Below are positions 23,140 to 34,017 of a DNA stretch of 64,000 nucleotides, piece by piece (positions within the stretch are counted from its first letter, which is position 1; every line of letters starts with the position of its first letter). The position numbers and the translations under genes were made by a program. Source of the stretch: Cryphonectria parasitica EP155 (lineage: Eukaryota; Ascomycota; Sordariomycetes; Diaporthales; Cryphonectriaceae). The notes under the pieces were generated by a model. The model worked only from the letters and a program-made list of their open reading frames with translations, was not told where the DNA came from and searched no databases. The stretch lies in NCBI RefSeq assembly GCF_011745365.1, contig NW_024468915.1:474653-538652 (forward strand), written 5' to 3'.

Positions 23140-25168
23140 CTATGGCACAAGCCACCACGATTCATGAACGTCTCGCAGGTCGATCCGCTCTGGTAAGTCG
23201 AGATAGCTCGTCATGTCCGACTTTTCATCTTGTTCCTTCTTCGTGCCACCATTACCAAAGTAAAAGGCAAACCTGTTTCCCTTGGCAACGTCTAAATGCT
23301 CGTAGTCCCAGTCCTCCCATCTGGGCTCCCGTCTCACTATCGCGCAGTGTAGCGCACTGCCAGGCCATATGCCATGAATTCTGCCCCCAGGAACGGACCC
23401 ATTATACCAGCTAGAGCAGTTGGTCAGGACGGTTGTGGAAAAGAAAGCATCGCAGTACTCGACAAAGTCGTCCGCGGCAGCTTTCTTGGGGGTCATGGAC
23501 TTGATGCCCTCGCGGGAGACCTTGCGGAGGACCTTGGCATAGTGGGTCAGTTGTGCCTCGACGCTATGCGGCACCGTACCGCTGGGACCTGTTCCGTGAG
23601 GGCCATGGACGAAGAGCAGGTTGGGAAAGCCCGGGGTGGCTGCTCCGAGGTATGTGTAGGGGAAACCGTATTCTCCGTCTTGGGCCCAGACGTTGGACAG
23701 CTCTTTGCCAAGCGCACGTATAGGGAAAGGCGGGATCATGTCGCCATTGGCGCCAGTCGCACAAAATATCGCATCAACCTCCCGATGCGTCCCGTCCACA
23801 GTCTCGATGCCCGTCTGGGTGAACCGCTTGATTCCTTGGCGGATGAAGTCGACATTGTCTTCCTGCAGCGCCTCCAGATATCCAGGACCAGGTGTCAGGC
23901 GGCGACAGTTTGGGGAGAAGTCTGGCACCAGGTCATCCAGAAGCTCTGGCTTTTTGGACAGGCGTGCCTTCATGGTGTCGGCAAAGAACTGTCGAATTTT
24001 GTCGTTGGCCTCGCCCTTCAGGAAAGTGTTGAATTTCCTCCAGTACTTGTCCTCCATGCCTTTTCTGAAGGCCAGATAGGTTTCTGGGTCCTTGAAAGAG
24101 TCCTTCTGCTCCTCTGGAATGGGTTGAGGACCGAGCGTCCTTTCGTCCCCCGCCCAGGAGGCTGCGATCCAGGTCTTGTTCCTGGCATAATGATCCAGCC
24201 TTGCCACGCTGCGCTGCAAATTAGACACGAGCTGAATGCCACTGGCACCGTTGCCAATGACTGCTACTTTCTTCCCACTGGGATCAAAGTCGGCATTCCA
24301 GTGAGAAGCGTGGCGCAAGATCCCCTTGTACTCCGACATGCCGGGATAACTCGGCAGTTTCCAGGCGTTGAATCGCCCAATACACGTGAGCACGAAATCT
24401 GCCTTGTCGTGAACGACCTCTCCAGTCTCAAGGTTGGTGACTGCCAGGCGCCAGTTTTCGCCGTCCCAGCTGGCCTCGTCGACCCGGTGCTGGAATTTGG
24501 CGTACTGGTAGACATTATACTTCTTGGCCACGGACTGCCAATAGTCGCGAATTTCGGCTCCAGGCGCAAATTCATCGCTCCAGTCAGTTTTCGGAGAGAA
24601 TGTAGACTGGTAGACGTGTGACGGAATATCACAGCGTACGCCTGGAGAATCGTCAGCGACTGTTCCGCAAGAAACACACTTGACACCCCAAAGATATAAT
24701 TGGGCTCACCTGGATATATGTTCTCAAACCACGTCCCGCCCTGCATCGTGAATATTTACTCAGCAAGCGTTCACCAACAATAAGTGTCAGCCTTCTCTCT
24801 GCTTCATTGTTACTCACAAAATCCGGATTCTTCTCGTAGATAACAAGCTCAATGCCCGGTACCTTGGCGGGTAGCAGACAGCCGCTCAGAATTCCTGCGA
24901 GACCTCCACCGACAATGACGACGCGTAGTTTTCGAGGCTCGTCCACGAACCGGTTGATGAGATCGAACCGAGCTTTGGGGTATGGGACTGGCTTTGTCGA
25001 ACCGCTCGTCAATAGTGTGGCATCATCAGAGCTGGCGAGGGATCTGGCTTTTTTGACGTGGTTGGTCACCTCGTAGGCCAAGATGCTCTCCTCCCCATTG
25101 CCTAAAACGGGAGCATCGCCTGTGGTGGCAGGCTGTGCTGCTTCATGGCCATTCACTTTCGCCGCCAT
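23140..25168 (-). CDS. Baeyer-Villiger-type FAD/NADPH monooxygenase
   Basis: Three exons (25168-24818, 24740-24710, 24641-23140) total 1884 bases, 627 residues. The middle exon is only 31 bases and encodes GGTWFENIYPG, part of the conserved GGTWxxNxYPGxxCD block that finishes in exon 3 as VRCDIPSHVYQS. The FAD-binding Rossmann motif GGGLAG lies at residues 87-92, and the NADPH-binding motif GNGASG in VAVIGNGASGIQLVSN. The BVMO fingerprint FxGxxxHxxxW(P/D) appears as YKGILRHASHWN, a variant at its first and last positions. An ATG-type motif (FCATGANGD) follows. Class B enzymes of this type insert oxygen next to a ketone to give an ester or lactone, or oxidise heteroatoms. The N-terminal extension of about 80 residues, lacking any obvious signal, is typical of fungal members. 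Substrate unknown. Confidence 0.93.
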
Positions 25169-26119
25169 AATTGTGAAGCAACAGGGATGGTAAAAGATAA
25201 TCTAGAATAGACAAAAGCCAAATAGCCGTTGTTCTTTTCTCTTTCTTCCAAAAATTGGTGAGTAATGCGGCCGGTCTCAATCGTCACGGCCCAAATTTTG
25301 ATTAATCTGTATCATTACTACGACGCCACTTATTCATATTATCCCCATGTTTATACAGAAATTCCACCCATCCAAGCATGAGGTTCACATTACCGAGCAC
25401 GACACATCTAGCCTATGAAGTGGCACATCTTTCAGAGAGGTCGGAACACTTGTGCAGACGACCCCACGTGCGGCTTCCGAGCACGTCAGAGCACGTCGAA
25501 AACGCTTATCGTGACACCATCTCCCGAGCCGCTCATCGGAGACTTCCTATCTGATGCGGTTCTTTACGTTTAGCCAAAATGTGCATGATCTACTTTTTAC
25601 AATTTGCTGCCGATCACTTGAATTCTGCGCCAACAAAATGTTATCTTCCATGTAGTGAGAGGTTTTGATTTCAATTCAATATATGTATGTATGTAGAAAA
25701 GTAGGAGACAGGTCTTCCGATCGACTTGAGACAGACACCTTTTACCTAGATACCAGTTTATGTGAACAGAAAGTCGATCTATTGTCTATCTTTTTCCCTT
25801 CTCTGCTCTTTCGTTCTTACAAAAAATGTATGAAAATCAACAGCATGGGATGAAAAAAAAAATGAAAAAAATAAACATGCTGTCCGCTTTGGCATGATCC
25901 TGACAGCAAGAACTTGTCCACAGCCCATCGTAAGGATATTTCCCTTCTTTTGATAGAAATTTTGTAATCTTGGTTCCCCCCATCTCCTAAAAATTATCTC
26001 GCTATGATATGTTCTCAGAGGAATCTAGTATGAAATCATCTACACATACTGGGCGGGCGTAACTTCTATCTCTTTTGTATGCGCTGCCCTGAGGTCTCGC
26101 TCTTCACAAGAAACGCCCA
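25169..26119. other. Intergenic region between two minus-strand oxidoreductase genes
   Basis: Contains the promoter of the flavin monooxygenase. AT-rich, with A-runs near 25850. No coding region recognised. Confidence 0.45.
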
Positions 26120-27698
26120 TCACTCCTCGCTTATCCTGACAACCAGCTTCCCGCCGCTAATCTCTCCTTTTCGCATCCTATCCAGTCCAGTGTTCACATT
26201 CTCGAGGCCTTCCTCGATATCTATAATCTCCGGCGGGGACACAAGCCCTTGCTCAAGCAGCCGCTCCAGCCATGTGACCATAGCGTGGCCCACGGCCGGC
26301 ACCTCATGGAACAATTTGATGGGCACTGCGTGCAGCGCAATCCCGTCGGCTGCGACTCCCTTGGGCAGCCCAGTCAGCCCGATGAGGTGGGCCGAGAACG
26401 AGGGGCTGGTGCGCGGCGTAGCTGGAGGAGAAGGCGGCTCCGCGTTGATGGTTCCCGACCGACTCTTGGTCAGGCCCTCGAGGAGCATGGCGGCGGTGTC
26501 CTTGCCTCTTGTGTCGATGCCGAACCGGATCTCATCCCCAACGTTGCGCTGGAGGACCTGGATGGCCCGCTGAGGATCATGGCTGTCAATGAGCAGGTCA
26601 GGCCGGATGAACTTGTGGTTAGATATACGCAGGCCGTGCTTGGCACTGTCCACGATCGTGGCGACTTTGAGCCCTGCTAGCCGTGCAAGCTGGACCGTCA
26701 GGTTTGCCGACGTGGCAGAACCTTTTATTGCGTTCGTCAGCAGCGTTCATAATCACCCGTTCAAGAATTGGTCCACGCCACTCACCTCCCCAGACCGCAA
26801 GCCAGTCCCCAGGTCTTGCGCGCTCGTGCTCAGGGATACCGTTCAGAGACTCGGCTCGAATATCCTCAGGGATTGATTCAGGGGCAACTTCCTTGACGAT
26901 CTTCAACAGGTCCGGCCCGTCCGCGATCTCGCTGAAATCGACGCCCATACATATCCCTAGTGCGAGTGCAGCGGCCACAAAGGCGACACCCAGTGTCGAG
27001 CCCTCTTCATAAGATAGTTGAGGAGGTAGGCGGACTGCGTTGAAGTCGAAAGTAACTACATATTCCTGATATGCTGCCTTGCGAGGGTCCCGGTAGTCGG
27101 TGGAAATAGCAATGACCTAATCGGATGATGAGAACTCGGGCCTTTCAAAAGGAAGAATGAATACGATTCAGGTAAGAGGTGGGAGGAAACGCACTCTGTC
27201 TCCCACTTTGAACCTCGACGAGTCACTGGAAAGTTGACATACGTCGCCAGAGAGTTCCCTTCCAGAAAGATAGGGAAGCTCTGGTATGGCAAAATTGAAG
27301 TCGCTTTATTCCCAGGAAAAGTGAATGATCAGCATGGCTCCAGAAACTAATGCACTCAAGGCTTCCATCAATGCAAGGACGACAACTCACGGTGCTTTCC
27401 AATCTATAGGGTTGAGGCCGATGGTATTTGTTTTCACTAGGATCTCGGCATCTCCTTGGAGTCTTGGAACCGGATAATCTTGGACAACTTTGTAGGGCTG
27501 TCTCGGACCGTAAAGCAGCAGAACACGTTGTGTCTCGGGGACGGTAGCTGGTGATGACATTGTGGCTGACGGCGGCGGCGTGATGGCATCAATCACGCCT
27601 GGGTTGGTGGTGGTGGCGGCGCCGGCGACGGGGTCCTTGGTAAATTGTTTGCTTCTGACTTTACTTGACAGCTTGCGAAGTAACGTCCATTTGCGCAT
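26120..27698 (-). CDS. Medium-chain dehydrogenase/reductase, ToxD/LovC-type (zinc-free enoyl-reductase-like)
   Basis: Four exons (27698-27391, 27303-27195, 27116-26786, 26721-26120) total 1350 bases, 449 residues, with exact frame at each join. The N-terminal GroES-like domain is clear: RVLLLYGPRQPYKVVQDYPV, then NTIGLNPIDWKAPDFNFAIP and YLSGRELSGDV. The Rossmann part follows at WLAVWGGSATSANLTVQLAR with LAGLKVATIVDSAKH. The structural-zinc cysteines and the GHE motif of zinc alcohol dehydrogenases are absent, placing it with quinone/enoyl reductases such as the trans-acting reductases of polyketide pathways and ToxD-like proteins. A second in-frame ATG at 27560 starts just before the conserved domain. 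The extra 46 residues are Arg/Lys/Ser-rich without acidic residues at first, so they may be a mitochondrial presequence or simply leader. Substrate unknown. Confidence 0.9.
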
Positions 27699-28502
27699 GA
27701 TAGAAATGTCGTTGTCCACAAAAAGTATTTTTGACTTTACAGGTCGTGATCGCTTGTATTGCTACTGGGATGACGTGCCGCTTGTTTAAGTTGTAGCCTT
27801 AAGAAGTTCCCTTGGCCTTGCGCCACGACTCAGACCCTGAATAATGAACGCACGCAGGAAGTGCTAAGTAATACGGGTGGACTGTATGTTTCTTTTACAA
27901 ATCAGCAGCATCCTAGATAACGACATTGCACCGACGGGGTGGGCGGGGTGTCGCAGATAGGAAAGAGGGCGACACCCGATGCCCAGCAGCGAGGTATGGC
28001 GCAAGCAGCTCTGCATACTTCATCATCTCAGCAAGGTTTCCAAGGCCCCACGCCTCGCCGCAAACCCACCCGGACCTGCTAAACATACGCGCTCCTCTGA
28101 TTGAACTTGGCGAGGATTCCCGAAACAAATGGCAGCCAGGTGGAGAAGTTCTGACAGCAATTTTCGTCGTTCACTCTGTGTAGGTCTGCAGTATACGGCG
28201 TGTCGGTGGCACACCATCGACGCTCGTATGGCGCAATATCGATCCCCCCGCTAGGAAGCACGCCTTCCAAGACGTCCCAAACGGTAGCTACCCTTGGCGA
28301 CTTGCCGGAGACACGGAGAATGATGATCATCGGGCCGGTAGGATATTCGATTTTCGGGTGTGCTAAAATATAGTTAGGAGGAGTTGTTTGATGCTTTCGA
28401 GTCTTTGTGAAAGGTTGAACACAAATCTCAACCTACAGCCCTGGTAGGAAAACACACACACACAACGCGTGCGGCAAGGCTACCTGAATCCTTTCCAGCA
28501 AG
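27699..28502. promoter_or_regulatory. Divergent promoter region between the ToxD-like reductase and the FMN monooxygenase
   Basis: The two flanking genes are transcribed away from each other over about 800 bases, allowing shared control. The middle (about 27913-28330) has a GC-richer stretch with a 60-80 codon open frame on the minus strand (for example SGGIDIAPYERRWCATDTPY) that I cannot assign; it may be a small gene or a remnant. A CA repeat lies at 28451-28464. Confidence 0.35.
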
Positions 28503-30487
28503 ATGGCTACCCAGAATGGCGAGAAAAAGCAAAAGCGTCTCATCGTGAACGCTTTTGTGGAGATGTGTAAGTACCTATCGACATGCTTACCTGTCGTCTT
28601 CCGAGTGGAGGTAATCCGCCATACTGACAAGGGCTTCAGGCAGTGGACATCAGTCTCCAGGCCTCTGGAGACATCCAGAGGACCAGTCCTGGAAGTTCAC
28701 AGACGTCGATCACTGGGTCGAATTGGCCAAGCTGCTCGAGCAGGCCAAGTTCCATGGCATCTTCATAGCCGACGTCTTGGGAGGATACGATGTGTATAAG
28801 GGATCCCTTGATCCAGCAGTTATCACCGGCGCTCAGTGTAAGTTTTATGTCCCATTCAAGAGGTCTAGAAGGTGTCTAGCGATCGAGAGAGGCTGAATTA
28901 TGAGGATGCAGGGCCTGTCAATGAGCCGCTGTCCGTTGTGTCGGCAATGGCTGCTGCAACAAGCAACATCGGCTTCGGCGTGACTGTTTCCACAACTTAT
29001 GAGCAGCCTTATCATCTTGCTCGGCGACTGAGCACGGTGGACCACTTGACAAAGGGCCGGTGAGTATGATCGGGAATTCCCCCCGTGTTTCCTTTCTTCT
29101 TCCTATCCTCCTCATTTTGAGAATCATGTAGGACTGAAATATTTCTTTAACCCAGACTCGGCTGGAATGTAAGCTGATCTATTTGAGATAACCACTTGGG
29201 GAATTATTGGCTGATTGATGAGAAAAGATTGTCACGAGCTATCTGGACTCGGCTGCTCGGAACATGGGCCGCGCAGAGCAGCCACAGCACGATGATCGAT
29301 ATGCGCAGGCCGAGGAGTACATGACCGTGATGTACAAGCTATTCCAGTCCTCCTGGCGGGATGATGCCGTGGTCCTTGACCGTGAGAAGGGTGTTTACAC
29401 CTCACCAGACCGCGTACGGCCCATCGATCACAATGGCAAGTTCTTCACTGTGCCTGGCCCGCATATCGTCCAGCCGAGCCCTCAACGCACCCCCCTCCTA
29501 CTCCAGGCAGGGACTTCGAAGCAAGGCAAGATTTTTGCCGCGCAACATGCCGAGGTCAGTCCCCTCACACCGAGATGCTCATTTGCCAGTACGATGAAGC
29601 CTTGATGCTAAAATAGAAAACGAAAATGACCGCAGGCCATTTTTACTTCCGCACACAGCCCTCAAGTGTGCGCAAAGAGCATCGCCGAGGTGCGAAAGAT
29701 GGCGCAGGAGGAATATGGCCGGAACCCGGACAACATTAAAGTCCTCGCTCTTGTGACGCCCATTCTTGGGAGGACGGAAGAAGAGGCTCAGGCCAAGCTG
29801 AAGGACTACAGGCAATACGCATCCACTGAAGGTGCCCTGGCTCTCTTCGCTGGCTGGACTGGGATCGATTTGAGCAAGTACGGTGACGATGAGGAACTTC
29901 GGCAGGTGGAAAGCAACGCCGTTCGGTAAGTGATACAACAACTTGCAACTCATCACACATCGCAACCACTCGATAGCGATGCGGAACTCGCACACTGACA
30001 GACAAAACCCTTCTCAGGTCCACCGTCGAGGGATACGCCAAGTTTGCTCCCGAAAACTCCAAATGGACCAAGCACACGGTAGCGGAGCATGTCGCCTTAG
30101 GAGGAAACGGCCCGATCATGGTCGGAACCCCTGCCCAGGTGGCCGACAATCTGCAGAAATGGGTCGACGAGGCAGATGTTGATGGATTCAACTTTGTGAG
30201 TGAAACATTTCCGGCCAGACTCATGGCGACTGTTGCTCGAGGCAGTTTTATTAACAGATGTCAAGGCCTATGCGCTGTTTCCTGGCTCGTTCAAGGACAT
30301 CATCGAGCTCTTGCTGCCGGAGCTTAAGGCTAGGGGACTGTTCTGGGACGGGTATGTCGAGGGTGGGACATACCGGGAGAACTTTTATGGTATCAAGGGC
30401 CAGAAGGTGCCTCTGGACGAGCACGTGGCATCAAAGTACCATTGGAAGGCTGGAGTCCCTGCTAGCGAGGCAGTGATCCCTGAGTGA
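28503..30487 (+). CDS. FMN-dependent luciferase-like monooxygenase, NtaA/SnaA/DszA family
   Basis: Eight exons (28503-28566, 28640-28837, 28912-29059, 29156-29168, 29228-29554, 29636-29925, 30018-30195, 30266-30487) sum to 1440 bases, 479 residues. Exon 4 is a 13-base microexon encoding LGWN, completing the conserved sequence TKGRLGWNIVTSYLDSAARN. Other family marks: CSGHQSPGLWRHPEDQSWKF, GIFIADVLGGYDVYKGS, LSVVSAMAAATSNIGFGVTV, a late PLLLQAGTSKQGKIFAAQHA and DGFNFAYALFPGSF. These enzymes use FMNH2 from a partner flavin reductase and oxygen to attack aminopolycarboxylates, sulfur heterocycles or similar compounds. The last intron uses an AAG acceptor at 30265, chosen because only it restores the conserved frame. 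No flavin reductase gene is recognisable nearby. Confidence 0.93.
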
Positions 30488-32442
30488 AGCAGATGGAAGC
30501 ATGGTCTCAAAGAGGATAAGGCCGTGCCGTTTTCCTCACCTGTAGTGATAGGATAGGATAAAATTACGAGACTCAGCTACTCAAGGATGCTAGCACACAA
30601 CTGGTGAATTACACACTCTCGAGTGCTTACTTTTTTCACTGCTATTGCTCCCCATGGTCCTCGATGAATTATACTGACCGTATAGGCCTAGATTTGCGTA
30701 GCCCAGTTCGATTTGATTTCATGGAGATGCTTAAATTGCTTACTTGCTCGACACGAGGGCCGTCTCGAGCTTTCGAAAGACGTTGACGATTTTAAAGAGT
30801 GAGAGATTTGCCAAATGAGACCTTTGTTGGGTCGGACCACGCTCATCCGTGCTGTATCTGTATAAACGAAGCAGTAGATGTGCTATTTTGACCGAGCTGC
30901 TGGGGAGCCATTGTCATCATCGCCATTTCGTAGCATAATTATAGCCACGAGGCAGTTCGAGTACTCATCGGCAACTGGTCGTATGACTACGCACAAGACA
31001 TTGTTCTAGAAGATTGATTCGATTCAAAGTGAGAGAAAGCATGAGATCGGGTTAGCGCCTCTGAACCATTTGGCCGTGCCCTTGCTCAGGGATTGGACGA
31101 AGATGGCCGTTTATCTCTTCCTGTGTCATCACAATGCTCGCGTCAGAGGTCTTGATCCGTTTCAGTCCTACCATGGCAGCGCCAATAACGTGGCGGCGAG
31201 GTGGGAGTGTGCGGAAACGGTGGCGGTCAGAACAAGAAGGGAAGAAAAGAAAAGAAAATAAAAAATACAAGGTGACATTTTCACTGGCGAGCCATGAGAC
31301 TCACCTTGAAGCATGACAATTAGTAATCGGAATCACAACCAATAAGCCGTTGGAAGGCGAGAATCTGACCACGCATGCATCATCATGGCCCCCAACCCGC
31401 TTCCGTTGTTCCGTAACAGCAGCTTATTATTGACTTGGATATGCAGAGTGTCGGAAACCTGGGGCGGTGAATCAAGGAGCAACAGTTCCAGGACAACTAG
31501 GTAGCTGAAGGATTCAACTATTACTACTACTGTGCGAGGATTCCCAGAAGACATTTGTCACAGGTCTGCGAATTCATCCGGCTTATTGGCCTTGCAAGTC
31601 GTGACCTGATTCCCTGGCGAGTAAATTGCAATAATCTACTTTGGCCTTTTTCCTTCATATGGGATCGTTAGTGCAGAATGAATGAGAGGTGACGTTTACG
31701 CTCATTACAAATAAACTAGAGAGGATGTGGGTTGAGGCATCCTGCATAGAATTGAAGAACACCCACTGAGTGAATCTGTCAGCAGTCTAGACCTATAATA
31801 ATCATCTCGTCAATGAGAAACTGGCCCTTGCTTCATACAATGAGTTCGAACTACTAATGACCACTACTGCAGTGCCGAGCATTAGGTCCTGCATGGGTTC
31901 GAGGATGGAAATTGCTCCCAGGTCTTGTTCCTTTGATCAATCGTCCTGAGCCGTAAGGAATGGCTGCTGATTAGTATATTTTCCGGTTGTAACGGATATG
32001 CCGACACGGGTACTGCTCACTAAGATGTACGTATGCGTTTAACGATACTACAATCAGCGCAGATTACGCTATGCAGAGGGTCGGAGGTGCTGGCCGCTGT
32101 GCATGAAATTCCTTAGCAATTTAGGCTGGCTCAGACATTGAAATACTCAGACTGTTATCTGCCCAAATAGTCGATGGCATCCATCTTCAGTACAGGCAGC
32201 GAGTATCCTGCAGAAACCTTAACATTACTAAATCCCGGAATTTGAATTTTATTTGCCACCACATGCAGCGTCCGGTGCCGATTTTGTACCGGCGTAATTG
32301 AAGATAGGTTGGGAATGACGGAACGTCCCTGGATTATGATTTGCAGTAATAATAAAGTAGTTCTTTAAATAAAAAGGGTCGATAAGAGAAAACAATGCCC
32401 TTGTCAAATAAACAAAATAAAAATAAACTTTCGCAAATTAAC
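30488..32442. other. AT-rich gene-free region
   Basis: About 2 kb with no recognisable gene on either strand. Composition becomes strongly AT-rich toward 32200-32450. The first part should contain the 3' end of the monooxygenase transcript. Confidence 0.5.
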
Positions 32443-32451
32443 AAAAGAAAA
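32443..32451 (-). terminator. RNA polymerase III terminator of tRNA-Leu
   Basis: On the minus strand the sequence reads TTTTCTTTT a few bases after the tRNA 3' end, the usual T-run stop signal for polymerase III. Confidence 0.75.
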
Positions 32452-32456
32452 TGTTT

Positions 32457-32553
32457 TGATCAGACTGGGACTCGAACCCAGGAGGATTGCTCCATCAGGA
32501 AGTTGTGTTAAGCTGACCTTAACCTGACGCCATAACCGCTCGGCCATCTGACC
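32457..32553 (-). tRNA. tRNA-Leu (anticodon AAG) with a short intron
   Basis: A 97-base gene. The acceptor stem GGTCAGA pairs with TCTGATC (one G-U) and is followed by discriminator A, as expected for leucine. The D arm starts GGCCGAGCGGTT. The anticodon stem TCAGG/CCTGA encloses TTAAGG with anticodon AAG at 32518-32520. A roughly 16-base intron follows position 37, the canonical site. A long variable arm and the T arm CTGGGTTCGAGTCCCAG complete a class II tRNA. The A box and B box promoters are internal (TGGCCGAGCGG and GGTTCGAGTCC). A34 should be edited to inosine to read CUU/CUC/CUA-type leucine codons. It is the only RNA gene I find. Confidence 0.95.
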
Positions 32554-34017
32554 ATGCTTCGATTTGCAAAAATGTCATTCATGTAGTTCGTGCCTTTGGT
32601 GTGGGGCATCTGGACCTGTGTGGTCGGCCGGATGAGAGCAGAGAAGCGGGATGTGTGCCCAGATGGCAGCGTGGTTTCACCTACACGTCGGAGATTGCGC
32701 GAACGGACTCACTTGATCGGCCATGACAAAGATTTAATTTCTCTATGAGAATCAAATGCAAGTCTTGCTCCTGGCACCTTTTGTACGGAAACGCGCATGG
32801 AAATTTACATGCCGAAATTTAATTAATGGCCGCGTGGCTGAATGTTATGATCTTGGCATGGGGTCCCAAGCCCAGGGTTAGGAGCTTGTATAAGTCTAGG
32901 TGTACCAAATGATCATGCTGGGAGAGTTTTGACCAATTTCAGGCCGAATTGATGTCAGCAGACTATCGCAAGTGATACATGGTGCGCTGCTGTATTGAGG
33001 ACTCATTAACAACGGTAGACAGGGCTACTGGCAGAATGTCTTACTTAAGGTACATCTGAAGGGATGTGAGTTGAAACACCTGTACGGGCGAGACAACCCT
33101 GAAGGCGTCGCGATAGGATGACCGTAAGCCTGTAATTGTCCACTGCTCGATACAGCTGCGCTCACGTAACCTATCTCACATGCCGAATCATCTTCGAGGT
33201 GATTTATACTCGTGCCAGTGGAATGCTGGGAGGCTAGACAAGGCCACAAAGCCAGTCTTTCCTCCCGTCAGCCACAAGAACACGGCTGGCGACTGGCACG
33301 AACAATCTGAAGACTGGCACGAAAAACCCGTAACAAAAGCGTCAATCAAAAATCTCAGGTGGAGAGATCATTGAGGCTGAGCAGTAAGAAAATAGTCAAA
33401 GAAGAAGGGGATATCCAACACGACAGAGAATACCGAGACAGAGCGCTTGTTCAGTGACCGGCGGTGCAGCAAGCCGTTGTGGGTGTTACCGGATCACTGT
33501 CGCAGCACGGTTTCATATCCGTTCGAGACATGAACGATTGGGCAAGGTTCCGTCATTGGGGGTCGTCCAAATGGGTGACGAGTCGCCCGGTGCACAGCCC
33601 AGCCAGCACCCGCTCCCCCCCTGTGTTGGCCTCCCAATTATCGTATTATTCGCTGGTGAACACGGCGTTAGACAGCCACCCTGTCCCTTCGTCGCCTGGG
33701 CTGGTCGAAGAAGGGACGACATCGTAAATTGTGGCCGTCCGTCTCATGCTTTCCCAATAAAGTGGACGGCTTGGCATTTTGCTTCCCTTTCCTCCTTTTT
33801 CTGCTTCAATTTTTCTTGACGGTTGAATCAACGAACTGCCTGTTGTCTCTCTTTTACATCTTCTTTTCATTCGTGTCGACCACGAACATATCCATCGTTG
33901 CTTTGCAAACCTTTGACCCTGGAACCCGCTTGTGGCCCTTGAGCTGAACGCCACACACGCACACACACACACGTAATCCACCAGAGTCGTGTGCACTGGA
34001 CACATTCATTATTCAAA
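32554..34017. other. Intergenic region between tRNA-Leu and the next protein gene
   Basis: No gene recognised. A tRNA-like fragment is possible near 32828-32885. From about 33430 GC content rises and a pyrimidine-rich leader (33774-33870) plus a CA repeat (33952-33973) precede the start at 34018, consistent with the promoter and 5' leader of that gene. Confidence 0.45.

Noticed and set aside
23374..24621. 415-codon open frame on the plus strand opposite the Baeyer-Villiger monooxygenase
   Set aside because: The minus strand encodes a clear enzyme here; the plus frame has no recognisable motif.
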